Assembly (NCBI GenBank): GCA_963714035.1
Contig: OY970224.1
Span: forward strand, 2,542,001-2,606,000
Direction of reading: 5' to 3'
Source: DATFVB01 sp963714035
GTDB lineage: Bacteria; Acidobacteriota; Thermoanaerobaculia; UBA5066; DATFVB01
DNA: 64,000 nucleotides
Shown: piece after piece, positions 8,492 through 17,023 of the stretch
Position numbering within the stretch: the first letter of the stretch is position 1
Layout of the letters: every line of letters starts with the position of its first letter
Notes under the pieces: model-generated
Told to the model about the DNA's origin: nothing
What the model saw: the letters and a program-made list of their open reading frames with translations, nothing else
Databases searched by the model: none
Translations under genes and position numbers: made by a program

Positions 8492-10429
8492 ATGAACGTG
8501 GTTCCCCGGAAACGGTTTCTCCCCGTCGTTCTCGCGCTTTTCTCGATGGCGGCCGCGCGATCCTCTGTCGCGCTGCACATCGTTCCCGACCATCCCGGCG
8601 ACTATCACTTCACGGCCGGCCCGTGCCCGAAGATCGTGCCGAAGGACGGCGCGGCCTGTCCGAACGCGGCCGAGGCGTGTCCCGCCTTCTACAACCCGGC
8701 CCTCCTTCCGGCCGGCTACGACTCCGTTTCCTACTGCGCCGAGGTTCCCGCCGGCATCGGCTTTCAGATCCCGGGCCTGACGCTGCTGACGATGCCTTTG
8801 AACGCTCAGGAGCAGAACGCGTTCCTCATCGCCGCGAAAAAGGCCGAGTCGTTCGTCAAGGACGACGTGACGGTCGTCATCGAGCCTTACAAGGTCGCCT
8901 ACCTCGACAGCGACGGAAACAACAACGTGATCTTCGGAGGCAACGAATACTGGAACCCCGTATGCGGCTCGGATGCGCTTCTGCCGCCGTACAGCCCGAA
9001 CGCTCCGACGATCCTCGCGAACCCCGATGGGAGCTACAGCTACCAGGACCTGCCGGAGACGTACACGACGGTGCTCGAGGCGCTGAAGACCAAGAATGCC
9101 TTGAATCGGACTCCGATGAAACTCGTCGATTATCTGCCGACGCAGCAGCAGATCGACGTGGAATGGCCCTCGACGTTCGTCGGCTGGCAGGCGGACACGA
9201 ATTACCTCAGCGACTCGGGGAAGAACTACCTGGTCGCGGCCTCGGGCGACGTCCCGATCCCTCCGGATGCGAAGCCGTTCACGCTGTGCAGCTCGCCGGC
9301 GGCCATGAAAATGCTGGGGCTCGCGCCGCTCTTCCTGCAGAACGGCCACTGCATCGACGACGTCAACTCGCCGGCCGAGAACATGAACGTCACGCTCGAA
9401 GGCACCGACGGAGCGCTCGTGATTCCCGACGCCACGGCCTATCCGCCGGTGAACACGATCCGCCCGTGGATCTACGACTCCACCCAGCGCTCGGTCATCA
9501 ACACGCAGCTCCCCAAGGCGTTCTTCGAAAAGACATACAACAACCATCTGCCGGACGTCGCCTGCGGCGATCCTTCGCAGTGCCGCTTCCCGTCGGGCGT
9601 CGAACCCGGAGCGGATCTCGTCGGAACGATGAGCCACGAGATCAACCACGTCCTCGGGATCATGCAGTCGCAGTACTACAAGGCGCGCGGGAACGCGACG
9701 TCGCTCGCGCACACGTACGGCACCGCGCTCTACCTTCTCGATCTGTTCGATCTCGACTCTGACGCCGTCGTGGATGGCTTCGGCTACCCGGGGATCCATT
9801 CCTACGGCGACTTCACTCTCGCTCCCCGGAACAACGACACCTACGAACCGACGACGATCTACATCGCGCCGCTGCCTTCGGACCTGACGCCCTGGGTCCA
9901 GTTCGGGTCGCGGGATCACGTCATGGTGTACGACGTGACCGGAGGCGCCGCGCGATACTTTCCGCTCATGAATTATCCCGGCCTCCAGGACCCCGACGGC
10001 GACATCCAGCAGCAGTTCGGCTTCGTCGAGACGCCGAATCCGGGAAACCTGTTCTTCGTCGATCCGGAGCTCGCGAACATGCCCTCGATGAACGTCGTCC
10101 ACGGCAACGTGCAGGCGGGCAGCACGCGCTCGTTGATCGACGTCGATACGATCCGCGAATATTCGGAGCTGGCGGCGCAGGGGTGGGACATCAGGTACTC
10201 GACGCTCAGTCCTTCGACGTACACGACCCCCTCGCCGCTCGCGAAGTGGTATCAGACGTGTTTCGACGCGAACGGAGCGCTGACGACGGCGAGGAACGCG
10301 AATTGCCGGTTCAGTGTCCTGCCGGCCGACCTGGTGGGAATCTCGCCCGACGAACCGGGCCGCCATCTCGCGACCCCGGTCCCCGAGCCGGCTCCCCCGA
10401 CGGTGGTTTCTCCCGCACCGGTCCGGTAA
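8492..10429 (+). CDS. Secreted zinc metalloprotease-like protein (HExxH)
   Basis: 645 residues from ATG 8492 with a signal peptide (RFLPVVLALFSMAAARSSVA). The central GTMSHEINHVLGIM at about residue 378 is a HExxH zinc motif in a TMSHE..HVLG setting typical of secreted metzincin/NF038122-like proteases; a third ligand is not assigned. The mature N-terminus has four Cys in a short stretch (GPCPKIVP..GAACPNAAEACPAFY), suggesting disulfides. The C-terminus ends in a Pro/Val-rich tail (VPEPAPPTVVSPAPVR) without an anchoring motif. Upstream of the ATG the frame is open to about 8033, but the signal peptide fixes the start. Single gene, no obvious operon partner. Confidence 0.75.
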   Translation: MNVVPRKRFLPVVLALFSMAAARSSVALHIVPDHPGDYHFTAGPCPKIVPKDGAACPNAAEACPAFYNPALLPAGYDSVSYCAEVPAGIGFQIPGLTLLTMPLNAQEQNAFLIAAKKAESFVKDDVTVVIEPYKVAYLDSDGNNNVIFGGNEYWNPVCGSDALLPPYSPNAPTILANPDGSYSYQDLPETYTTVLEALKTKNALNRTPMKLVDYLPTQQQIDVEWPSTFVGWQADTNYLSDSGKNYLVAASGDVPIPPDAKPFTLCSSPAAMKMLGLAPLFLQNGHCIDDVNSPAENMNVTLEGTDGALVIPDATAYPPVNTIRPWIYDSTQRSVINTQLPKAFFEKTYNNHLPDVACGDPSQCRFPSGVEPGADLVGTMSHEINHVLGIMQSQYYKARGNATSLAHTYGTALYLLDLFDLDSDAVVDGFGYPGIHSYGDFTLAPRNNDTYEPTTIYIAPLPSDLTPWVQFGSRDHVMVYDVTGGAARYFPLMNYPGLQDPDGDIQQQFGFVETPNPGNLFFVDPELANMPSMNVVHGNVQAGSTRSLIDVDTIREYSELAAQGWDIRYSTLSPSTYTTPSPLAKWYQTCFDANGALTTARNANCRFSVLPADLVGISPDEPGRHLATPVPEPAPPTVVSPAPVR

Positions 10430-10497
10430 GCGCCGTTCGGCGCGCCGCAGGGAGGCGATTCCTTTGAGCTGATCCTGAACGGGACGGGTGGGCTCGC

Positions 10498-11715
10498 CTA
10501 GGAAGTCCGGATCGCCGGCACGTGGCCCGGATCGATCACGGGGAGATCGACGGGGACCCATTCGGGAGATTTCAGGCCGGCGCCGGTGTTGAAGAGGACG
10601 ACGCGATCCTGCGGCTCGAGGAACCCGGTTTCCGCGAGCCGTTTGTAGGCGGCGTAGGTCGAAGCTCCCTCGGGCGAGAAGAAAAGACCCTCCTGGCTGG
10701 CCAGCTCCCGCATGGCTTTGAGCATTTCATCGTCGCTCACCGCCACGGCCGTTCCCCGACTGGCGTCGATGTCCTTCAAGATCAGCGAATCGGCGAAGGG
10801 GTACGGGACCCGCAGGCCGGACGCGGCGGTCGTGGCGCCCTCCCAGAATTCCGCGGTCTTCTTTCCCTCCTCGAAGGCCCGGACGACCGGCGCGCAGCCG
10901 CTCGCCTGAACGGAGATCATCCGAGGTCGCGCCGGCCCGATCCACCCGAGCGCTTCGAGCTCGTCGAAGGCCTTCCACATCCCGATGAGGCCGGTTCCTC
11001 CCCCGGTCGGATAGAGGATCGCGTCGGGAAGCTCCCAGTGGAAATGCTCGGCGATTTCGAACCCCATCGTCTTTTTTCCCTCGACCCGATAAGGCTCTTT
11101 CATCGTCGAGAAATCGAACCAGACTCCGGAGGAAGCGAGCTCTCGCACGATCTTTCCGGCGTCGCTGATCAGGCCGCGAACGAGGTAGACCGCGGCTCCG
11201 CAAACCGCGGTCTCGACTTTGTTGATCCGGGGAGCATCCTGCGGGATGAAGACCGCCGTCGAGACTCCCGCCGCCGCGCCGTAGGCGGCCAGAGCGGCCC
11301 CGGCGTTCCCGGCCGAAGGGGCGGCGACGTGCGTGATCCCCAGCTCGACGGCGCGGGACACCGCCGCGGAAAAGCCCCGCGCCTTGAAGCTTCCCGTCGG
11401 GTTGCCCCCTTCTTCTTTGACGAACAACGTCTCGGTTCCGTGGCGCCGGCCGATTCTCGCGATGCGCAGCAGAGGCGTCTGGCCTTCCCCGAGCGTGACG
11501 ATCCGGTCGTCCCGGCGCACGGGCAGCAGCTCCCTCCAGCGCCACATCCGGCCGGGTCGCCGCGCCACCTCGTCCCGGTCGAGCTTCCGGAGCGACTCCA
11601 GGTCGTATTTCGCGAGCAGGGCTTTTCCGCAGCGGCGACAGACCGTCTGGATTTCGTCCGCGGAAAAAGTCGCGCCGCACGACGCGCATTCGAGATGAGA
11701 AAGGGCGCTCTTCAT
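10498..11715 (-). CDS. thrC: Threonine synthase (PLP-dependent)
   Basis: 405 residues from ATG 11715. An N-terminal zinc-ribbon (CASCGATFSADEIQTVCRRCG, residues about 9-30) precedes the fold-type II PLP domain: LGEGQTPLL, KEEGGNPTGSFKARG with the PLP Lys, APSAGNAGAALAAYG phosphate-type loop, and YPTGGGTGLIGMWKAF, the glycine-rich phosphate-binding loop. The reaction is O-phospho-L-homoserine to L-threonine, last step of the threonine pathway. This zinc-ribbon form is the one common in archaea and many bacteria; related enzymes include cysteate synthase and 2,3-diaminopropionate-type enzymes, so the substrate is inferred. No obvious SD; the start region overlaps the possible longer start of the divergent transporter gene. 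Confidence 0.88.
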   Translation of the reverse strand: MKSALSHLECASCGATFSADEIQTVCRRCGKALLAKYDLESLRKLDRDEVARRPGRMWRWRELLPVRRDDRIVTLGEGQTPLLRIARIGRRHGTETLFVKEEGGNPTGSFKARGFSAAVSRAVELGITHVAAPSAGNAGAALAAYGAAAGVSTAVFIPQDAPRINKVETAVCGAAVYLVRGLISDAGKIVRELASSGVWFDFSTMKEPYRVEGKKTMGFEIAEHFHWELPDAILYPTGGGTGLIGMWKAFDELEALGWIGPARPRMISVQASGCAPVVRAFEEGKKTAEFWEGATTAASGLRVPYPFADSLILKDIDASRGTAVAVSDDEMLKAMRELASQEGLFFSPEGASTYAAYKRLAETGFLEPQDRVVLFNTGAGLKSPEWVPVDLPVIDPGHVPAIRTS

Positions 11716-11751
11716 GAGGAGGGAAAACGATGCGAAGATCCCATCGCGGGA

Positions 11752-12936
11752 ATGATAACAACGAAGTCGTTTCTCCACCGGAACGGCCTGCTCGTGGGAA
11801 TCATGGCGGGGGCAATTCTCGGCGCGGCCGCATTCGCCGTCTTCGGACCGTCGGTCGCGGCGGTTTCGTGGATCGGCGATCTCGTCGTGAAACTCCTCAA
11901 GCTCGTCGTGCTTCCCCTCGTCGCGACCTCTCTGGTCTCCGCGCTGGCGAGGCTCAGGGAACACGGCGGCCTCGCACGGCTCGGCTTTCGGATGATCGCC
12001 TATCTCGTCTCGACGACCCTCCTCGCCGCGGTTGCCGGGTTCGGGGTCGCCGAAACGCTCTGCCGTTGGCTGCCATCCCGACCCCTGTTCTCAGGCGACT
12101 CTTCCGCAGGATCGGCCCCGGTTCGTTTCTCCTTTCTTTCGGGCGGCCTCCTTCCGGTGTTGCTCCTCTCTCTTCTCGCAGGACTGCTCCTGGCGCTCCT
12201 CGGGAACCGCGCGCGGCGATTCCGGAACATCTTCGACAACCTGAATGCGGTCATGTTGACGCTCGTGCGGGCCCTGATGTGGGTCCTTCCCGCGGGCGTT
12301 TTCGGGTTGGTCGCGTCCATGCTCGCCCGGACGGTCAGTCTGCGGGCGGACGCGGCGTGGCTCGGGCGCTACCTCGTCGCGGTCCTCGGCGGGATACTTC
12401 TCCACGGGTTCGTGGTCATTCCCTTGCTCATGGCGTGGCTCGCCCGGCGAAACGCGTATCGATATCTCTTTGCGCTCGCTCCGGCGGTCCTCATGGGCTT
12501 TGCGACCGCCTCGTCGGCCGGAACCCTTCCCGTCACGCTCGATTGCGCCACGCGGCGGGGGCGGGTGCGGCCGGCGATCGCCGCCTTCGTCCTTCCGCTG
12601 GCGGTGGCTCTCGAGCGCGAGGGGACGGCGGTCTGGGCCGCTGCCGCCGCGACTTTCCTCGCGCAGGCGGCGGGCGTGACGCCGGGGATCCGGCTGGGGT
12701 TGCTCATCGTGTTGACCGCGGCGCTGGCGGCCTTCGCCACCACCGGAATTCCCCAGGCGGGAATCGTCACGATTTTTCTCGTTCTGAATGCGGCGGCGAT
12801 CCCATCCGGCGGCCTCGCTCTGTTGCTTCCCGTCGATTGGATCGTGGACCGTTTCCGCACGGCGGAGAACGTCTGGGGGCAGGCCGCCGCCGCCGCGGTC
12901 GTCGACGCCGGCGGGCCCGATTCCCTGTCACCTTAG
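11752..12936 (+). CDS. Dicarboxylate/amino acid:cation symporter (DAACS family)
   Basis: About 394 residues, an inner-membrane carrier moving C4-dicarboxylates or glutamate/aspartate with Na+ or H+. Eight or so hydrophobic segments alternate with the family signatures: LVVKLLKLVVLPLVATSLVSA near the N-terminus, FATASSAGTLPVTLDCA (the serine-rich re-entrant loop HP1) and ATTGIPQAGIVTIFLV (HP2). I chose ATG 11752 (MITTKSFLHRNGLLVG) because it begins directly before the first membrane helix; an in-frame ATG at 11695 would overlap thrC. It is divergent from thrC, which would make a shared regulatory stretch of under 40 bp. Slightly shorter than the usual 410-430 residues. Confidence 0.87.
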   Translation: MITTKSFLHRNGLLVGIMAGAILGAAAFAVFGPSVAAVSWIGDLVVKLLKLVVLPLVATSLVSALARLREHGGLARLGFRMIAYLVSTTLLAAVAGFGVAETLCRWLPSRPLFSGDSSAGSAPVRFSFLSGGLLPVLLLSLLAGLLLALLGNRARRFRNIFDNLNAVMLTLVRALMWVLPAGVFGLVASMLARTVSLRADAAWLGRYLVAVLGGILLHGFVVIPLLMAWLARRNAYRYLFALAPAVLMGFATASSAGTLPVTLDCATRRGRVRPAIAAFVLPLAVALEREGTAVWAAAAATFLAQAAGVTPGIRLGLLIVLTAALAAFATTGIPQAGIVTIFLVLNAAAIPSGGLALLLPVDWIVDRFRTAENVWGQAAAAAVVDAGGPDSLSP

Positions 12937-13125
12937 CTCTGACTTGCCCGGGAGAGCCACGGGTTGGCGCCGCTGCAGGTGATCACCGAACCGTTTTTTG
13001 ACGCGTCGAGATGGCCCCAAAAGCGCCGCGCCGCCGCGGGTTGGGTCACGTCGTGCCGGGTGCTCGTGAGGAATCGAGGCTGTCGGAATCCCCGCATCCA
13101 CGACCGGGAGGCGTACACTGCGTGA

Positions 13126-13281
13126 ATGGACGACAACCGACGATACGTGACGTGGACCTGCGGCAGGTGCGGGCAGCGGTTCCGCTGGGCGGGCGACCGC
13201 CCGGATCCCGAGCGGTGTCCCGCGCGCCAGTGCCGGCGCCTGGACGACTCGGGCGCTACCTCGCGGCTGCGCCGGGCCTGA
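13126..13281 (+). CDS. 51-residue zinc-ribbon miniprotein
   Basis: ATG 13126 to TGA 13281 encodes 51 residues: MDDNRRYVTWTCGRCGQRF, then RWAGDRPDPERCPARQC and a basic tail. Two Cys pairs (CGRC and CPARQC) separated by 15 residues form a treble-clef/rubredoxin-like zinc ribbon; Trp, Arg and aromatic residues surround them. The next small gene starts 10 bp downstream, so the two are probably one transcript. Size, codon use and the paired neighbour argue for a real gene. The function is unknown; such ribbons often bind nucleic acid or partner proteins. Confidence 0.6.
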   Translation: MDDNRRYVTWTCGRCGQRFRWAGDRPDPERCPARQCRRLDDSGATSRLRRA

Positions 13282-13291
13282 CGGAGGAAGC

Positions 13292-13480
13292 ATGGTCAAG
13301 CGGGCGCGGGACGAGGGTTCGGAGTGCCCGATCGGCAAGTGCAAGGCGCGGGGATTTCATTTCAAGGAAGAAGCCGTTCAGAACGGTGAGCCGATGACGA
13401 ACTGGCATTGCCCCGATGGGACGACGCACCTCCTCCGGCGGGATTGGAATCCCGACGAAGAACGGCCCGCCAAGACGTAG
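13292..13480 (+). CDS. 62-residue Cys/His-containing miniprotein
   Basis: ATG 13292 is preceded by a good Shine-Dalgarno (ACGGAGGAAGC). The product has MVKRARDEGSECPIGKCKAR, then GFHFKEEAVQNGEPMTNWHC and PDGTTHLLRRDWNPDEER. Cys residues at about 12, 17 and 40 with neighbouring His residues could bind one metal ion. Strongly charged, no signal peptide and no membrane segment, so probably cytoplasmic. It follows the zinc-ribbon miniprotein gene by 10 bp. No family recognised. Confidence 0.6.
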   Translation: MVKRARDEGSECPIGKCKARGFHFKEEAVQNGEPMTNWHCPDGTTHLLRRDWNPDEERPAKT

Positions 13481-13574
13481 CCCGTCGTTCCGCGAAGGAG
13501 CGGGCCGCATCCGGGAAGCCGCCTTCTCTTTCGGTGCTACCATTCCTGAAAATCAGAAGGGGAGGTCAAATCTC

Positions 13575-13841
13575 ATGCACCTCGACTCGATGCACGTCAT
13601 CACCTGGATCATCCTCGGACTCATCGCCGGATTCATCGCGGCCCGGATCGTGAACCACAAGGGCGAGGGGGTCATCCTCGACATTCTTCTCGGCATCATC
13701 GGAGCGTTCGTCGGAACGTGGGTGTTCGGGAAGATGGGCATGCACGGCGCGACCGGAGTCAACCTCTACAGCATCATGGTCTCGGCAATCGGCGCGATCC
13801 TCGTCCTCGTCATCTACCACGGGATCCGCCGGGCTATTTAG
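13575..13841 (+). CDS. GlsB/YeaQ/YmgE family membrane protein
   Basis: 88 residues with three hydrophobic segments (ITWIILGLIAGFIAARIV, LDILLGIIGAFVGTWVFG, LYSIMVSAIGAILVLVIYHG). The Gly-rich helix packing and the GIIGAFVG motif are characteristic of the family once called transglycosylase-associated proteins, which are small inner-membrane proteins often induced by general stress. ATG 13575 follows GGGGAGGTCAAATCTC, a near-perfect ribosome binding site, so I prefer it to upstream in-frame codons. Alone between the miniprotein pair and a kinase remnant. Confidence 0.88.
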   Translation: MHLDSMHVITWIILGLIAGFIAARIVNHKGEGVILDILLGIIGAFVGTWVFGKMGMHGATGVNLYSIMVSAIGAILVLVIYHGIRRAI

Positions 13842-14059
13842 ATCCCTTCTTTTCCCGGGCCAACGGCGGGCGAGCGACCGATCGAGCATCCTCTGCCGAG
13901 GACTCAGCCCATTGGTGCAGAGAAAGAAAAGGTGAGGCCGGAAGCTCGCCTCGTCCCCGTTTCTTTCATGCGCTTTCAGCTTCCCGCAATCGAATCCACC
14001 AGACGCTAAGGATTCAGCGGTTTCCGGTCCGATCTCTTGCGTCTGCTGCAATCCGGTGA

Positions 14060-14386
14060 GCCTTTCGCCGGGCGACACTGAACCTCTTCCCGATGACCGG
14101 CGGTTCTCCGAGGACCGTTCCCGGCTTCCCTTCGGACGAAGTCGTCATTCGGTGGGCGGGCGACGGACGCTCGCTTTTCACCTTCAAGCGCAACGAGCTT
14201 CCGGCGCGCATCATTCGTCTCGACGTCGAGACGGGGGAGAGGAAGCCGTGGCTCGAGCTCATGCCGGCGGATGCGGCGGGCATCTCCCGCATCCCGTCCA
14301 TCGTCCTGACGCCGGACGGAAAGTCGTACGCCTACAACATTCAACGCGACCTCTCGGACCTCTACCTCATCCGCGGGCTTCGGTAG
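14060..14386 (+). pseudogene. Orphan C-terminal tail of a PD40/TolB-propeller Ser/Thr kinase
   Basis: The frame, open from 14060 after a TGA, reads NLFPMTGGSPRTVPGFPSDE, then VVIRWAGDGRSLFTFKRNE, PARIIRLDVETGERKPWLEL and finally IVLTPDGKSYAYNIQRDLSD with LYLIRGLR at the stop. This is the last propeller blade and the characteristic end (SDLYL..GLR) of kinases whose extracellular part is a WD40-like PD40 propeller. The kinase, membrane helix and other blades are absent; the 220 bp upstream are non-coding. The ATG at 14093 could start a 97-residue product but has no SD. I read it as decay of a third kinase gene. Confidence 0.65.
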
Positions 14387-14467
14387 CCGACTCCGAAGAC
14401 GATCACGAACAAACCAAGATCGAGGATCGGCGGGGTGACGGGGGCTCAAGCCGGGCTGCAGAAGGCA

Positions 14468-14544
14468 TGGTGCGCCCGGAGGGGTTCGAACCCCCAACCC
14501 TCAGATCCGAAGTCTGATGCTCTATCCAGTTGAGCTACGGGCGC
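14468..14544 (-). tRNA. tRNA-Arg (anticodon UCG)
   Basis: On the minus strand the 77 bases fold as a full cloverleaf: acceptor GCGCCCG paired with CGGGCGC, D arm GCTC/GAGC, anticodon stem TCAGA/TCTGA enclosing the loop CTTCGGA (anticodon TCG, reading CGA), a five-base variable loop, the T arm GGGGG-TTCGAAC-CCCTC and an encoded CCA end. No integrase or duplicated 3' end was seen around it, so it does not look like a used attachment site. Confidence 0.95.
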
Positions 14545-14636
14545 CCGCGGCGCAGTCTATCGAATCCGGCCGGGAGTCGAGTTCGTGTATTGTCTGTCCG
14601 GCAACCGCCGCCGGGCCCGCCGGATAGAATCCCCCC

Positions 14637-15659
14637 GTGGCGCTTTCGGACACGCTCGGCCGCCCTCTCGCGAACCTCCGGGTTTCCGTCACCGACCGGT
14701 GCAACCTGCGCTGCGAGTACTGCATGCCCGAGCGCGACTACGCGTGGCTGCCGCGGAAGGACATCCTCGATTTCGAGGAGATTGCAGTACTCGTCGACGT
14801 CTTCGCGGACTGCGGCGTCGATCGCATCCGGCTGACGGGTGGAGAGCCCCTCGTCCGGCGCGATCTCGCCCGTCTCGTGCGGATGATCGCGGAGAAGCCC
14901 GCGATCCGGGACCTGGCGCTCACGACCAACGGAATCCTCCTCGCCGAGCAGGCGGCGGAGCTCCGCGCCGCGGGGCTCGGCCGCGTGACGGTGAGTCTGG
15001 ACACGCTCGATCCGAACCGGTTCCGCGAGCTGACGCGGAGCGACGGACACGCACGCGTTCTCGCGGGCATCGAGGAAGCCGGACGTCTCGGCTTCGGCGC
15101 GCTCAAGATCGACACGGTCGTGATGCGGGGCGTCAACGACGACGAGCTCGGCGCGCTCCTCGACTTCGGAAAGAGCGCGAATGCGGAGGTCCGGTTCATC
15201 GAATACATGGACGTGGGCGGCGCGACCCGCTGGAGGCCCGAAGTGGTGGTTTCCCGGGCGGAGATCCTCGGCGCGCTCGAACGGCGCTTCGGGCCGATCG
15301 GGCCCGAGCCGGCGCCGGGCTCGGCGCCCGCGGAACGCTTCCGCGCGGCCGACGGGACGATTTTCGGGATCATCGCCTCGACGACCGCGCCGTTCTGCCG
15401 ATCCTGCGACCGCAGCCGCCTGACGGCGGACGGCCTCTGGTACCTCTGCCTCTATGCCGCGAACGGAACGGATCTGCGCGCGCCGCTGCGCGCCGGGGCC
15501 TCGCGGGTGGAGCTGAAGGCGATCCTCGAGAGCGGCTGGCGGGGCCGCGCCGACCGGGGCGCCGAAGAGCGTCTCGCGGTGCGCGACCGGTTTCCGCTCC
15601 TTCCCGTCAACGCGCTTCGCCGCGATCCGCATCTCGAGATGCACACGCGCGGCGGCTGA
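14637..15659 (+). CDS. moaA: GTP 3',8-cyclase MoaA (molybdenum cofactor)
   Basis: 340 residues from GTG 14637. A radical SAM enzyme that rearranges GTP to 3',8-cyclo-GTP, the first step of molybdopterin synthesis with MoaC. The N-terminal cluster motif is CNLRCEYC at about residue 22, followed by RLTGGEPLVRRDL (SAM-binding GGE) and the C-terminal cluster residues in APFCRSCDRSRLTADGLWYLC. It ends in the expected Gly-Gly (HTRGG), the C-terminal tail that reaches the active site. Stops 42 bp from the convergent fdhD, whose product also serves molybdenum enzymes; other moa genes are not in the window. Confidence 0.95.
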   Translation: MALSDTLGRPLANLRVSVTDRCNLRCEYCMPERDYAWLPRKDILDFEEIAVLVDVFADCGVDRIRLTGGEPLVRRDLARLVRMIAEKPAIRDLALTTNGILLAEQAAELRAAGLGRVTVSLDTLDPNRFRELTRSDGHARVLAGIEEAGRLGFGALKIDTVVMRGVNDDELGALLDFGKSANAEVRFIEYMDVGGATRWRPEVVVSRAEILGALERRFGPIGPEPAPGSAPAERFRAADGTIFGIIASTTAPFCRSCDRSRLTADGLWYLCLYAANGTDLRAPLRAGASRVELKAILESGWRGRADRGAEERLAVRDRFPLLPVNALRRDPHLEMHTRGG

Positions 15660-15701
15660 GCCGCCCGCCCCGGGCGCTCGCCGGCGGCCGGCGCGCCGGG
15701 C

Positions 15702-16580
15702 CTATTCCCGGACCGTCGGGGAGTGAGCGTCCGACGGCTCCGGGGACGGTTCCGGAGCGATTCGCGACGGATGCGCATAGACGTTGAACCGGCGGTCGCG
15801 AAGGAAACCGACGAGGGTCATTCCGGCCGCGTCCGCGAGGGCGACGGCGAGGCTCGAGGGAGCGGAAACCGACGCGACGATCGGGATTCCCGCCGCGTTC
15901 GCCTTCTGGACGATCTCGAAACCGGCGCGTCCCGAAACGAGGAGGGCCGACGACGAGAACGGAAAGTCGCCGCGGCGGAAGGCCGCGCCGATCACCTTGT
16001 CGGTCGCGTTGTGGCGGCCGATGTCCTCGCGAACCTCGAGGATCGACCCGCCCGAGTCGAAGAGCGCCGCTCCGTGAAGACCTCCCGTCGCCGCGAAGAT
16101 CGACTGGCGCGCGCGAAGCCGCTCCGGCATGGCGAAGAGGACGTCGGACGAGAGACGGACGCCGCCGGAAAACCGGCGAGGAGCGCGGGCGATCGCGTCC
16201 TCGATCGAATCGCTTCCGCAGAGGCCGCACGCGGAGCCGATCACGGCTTCGCGGCGGAGGCGCCTCGCCCGCTCGACCGCGGCCGGGACGAGAGTCGCGA
16301 CGAGCGTGTTCTCTTTCTTCTCGAAGTCCGGCGCCTCGCCGGCGGACAGCGAGAGGAGATCCGCGGGACCCTCGAGAACGCCTTCGGTGAACAGGAGTCC
16401 TGCGGCAAGGTCGCCATCGGCGCCTGGCGTCCGCATTGTGGTCGCGAATGGCGCCGGCGCCGGTGTCGACGCCGACCGGACGACGATCCGGAGCGGCTCT
16501 TCGACGGCGACTCCATCCTCGCGGTCGGTGATTCCCTCGTTTCCAAATTCCCGGATGCGCTCCCGGCTGACCGGTTCCAT
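15702..16580 (-). CDS. fdhD: FdhD sulfurtransferase for formate dehydrogenase maturation
   Basis: 292 residues. FdhD moves sulfur from IscS to the Mo/W-bis-PGD cofactor so that formate dehydrogenase becomes active. The motif GSACGLCGSD (about residue 125) carries the CxxC pair that takes the persulfide. Other family blocks are visible: TPGADGDLAAGLLFTEG, ATGGLHGAALFD, EVREDIGRHNATDKVIGAA and SGRAGFEIVQKANAAGIP. ATG 16580 is the first in-frame start. The extended C-terminus (DRRFNVYAHPSRIAPEPS) is normal for the family apart from a short polar tail. Convergent with moaA; no formate dehydrogenase gene is present. Confidence 0.95.
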   Translation of the reverse strand: MEPVSRERIREFGNEGITDREDGVAVEEPLRIVVRSASTPAPAPFATTMRTPGADGDLAAGLLFTEGVLEGPADLLSLSAGEAPDFEKKENTLVATLVPAAVERARRLRREAVIGSACGLCGSDSIEDAIARAPRRFSGGVRLSSDVLFAMPERLRARQSIFAATGGLHGAALFDSGGSILEVREDIGRHNATDKVIGAAFRRGDFPFSSSALLVSGRAGFEIVQKANAAGIPIVASVSAPSSLAVALADAAGMTLVGFLRDRRFNVYAHPSRIAPEPSPEPSDAHSPTVRE

Positions 16581-16733
16581 GACGGGATCGTACCTCCCGT
16601 CGCGAGAGCTGCCGTACCGACTCTCGACCTTCGACGGATGGACTCGTGACTCGGACGCGGCCGCCGGGAGCCTCGCGCGATCCCTGGACTATGCTTTCGG
16701 GGCGGGATGGGCAGTCCGCCGGGAGGTGGGGAC

Positions 16734-16919
16734 GTGGACGAACGCCATCGGGCGATCCTCGAGCGGATCGGAAAGCTCGCCGGGGAGCTCTTCGAGCTCT
16801 CCGCCCGGGCCGGCGAATCCGTTCCCGAGGAAGATCTTGCCATCCTGACGCGGCGCCTCCAGGCGATTCGCGCAGAGATCGAACGACTCCGGGAAGAGTT
16901 TCGTTTGACGCTCAACTAG
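16734..16919 (+). CDS. Small coiled-coil protein ending in an inverted-repeat element
   Basis: 61 residues from GTG 16734, which sits 6 bp after a GGAGGT ribosome binding site (16722-16727); an in-frame ATG at 16707 lacks one. The sequence DERHRAILERIGKLAGELFE, then AILTRRLQAIRAEIERLREE has continuous heptads and is probably a two-helix coiled coil. The stop codon TAG at 16917-16919 is part of the CTAG that begins the adjoining repeat element, so the native C-terminus may or may not be intact. No function recognised. It lies upstream of, and opposite to, the CheY-like gene. Confidence 0.6.
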   Translation: MDERHRAILERIGKLAGELFELSARAGESVPEEDLAILTRRLQAIRAEIERLREEFRLTLN

Positions 16920-17020
16920 TGTCCCGAGTCAGAAATCGCGTTCGCGTCGTTCGGAGCGCCGCGGGGCGGGATGCAAGGCGGCGCGACGGCGACGAGATTT
17001 CTGACTCGGGATACTGGCCC
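16916..17020. repeat. MITE-like inverted-repeat element A (about 100 bp)
   Basis: Begins CTAG-TGTCCCGAGTCAGAAAT and ends ATTTCTGACTCGGGATAC-TGG, an inverted repeat of about 18 bp with the right end slightly decayed. The interior holds GTCGTTCGGAGCGCCGCGG, a core also present in elements B and C. The CTAG at the left is the stop codon context of the gene at 16734. No transposase is encoded. It sits between two genes that converge on it. Confidence 0.8.
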
Positions 17021-17023
17021 GGG

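Noticed and set aside
12933..13136. 67-codon minus-strand frame between the symporter and the miniprotein genes
   Set aside because: No ribosome binding site, no recognisable composition, and it overlaps the 3' end of the symporter.
14468..14544. Integration site at tRNA-Arg
   Set aside because: No integrase, no duplicated 3' end, and core genes lie on both sides.
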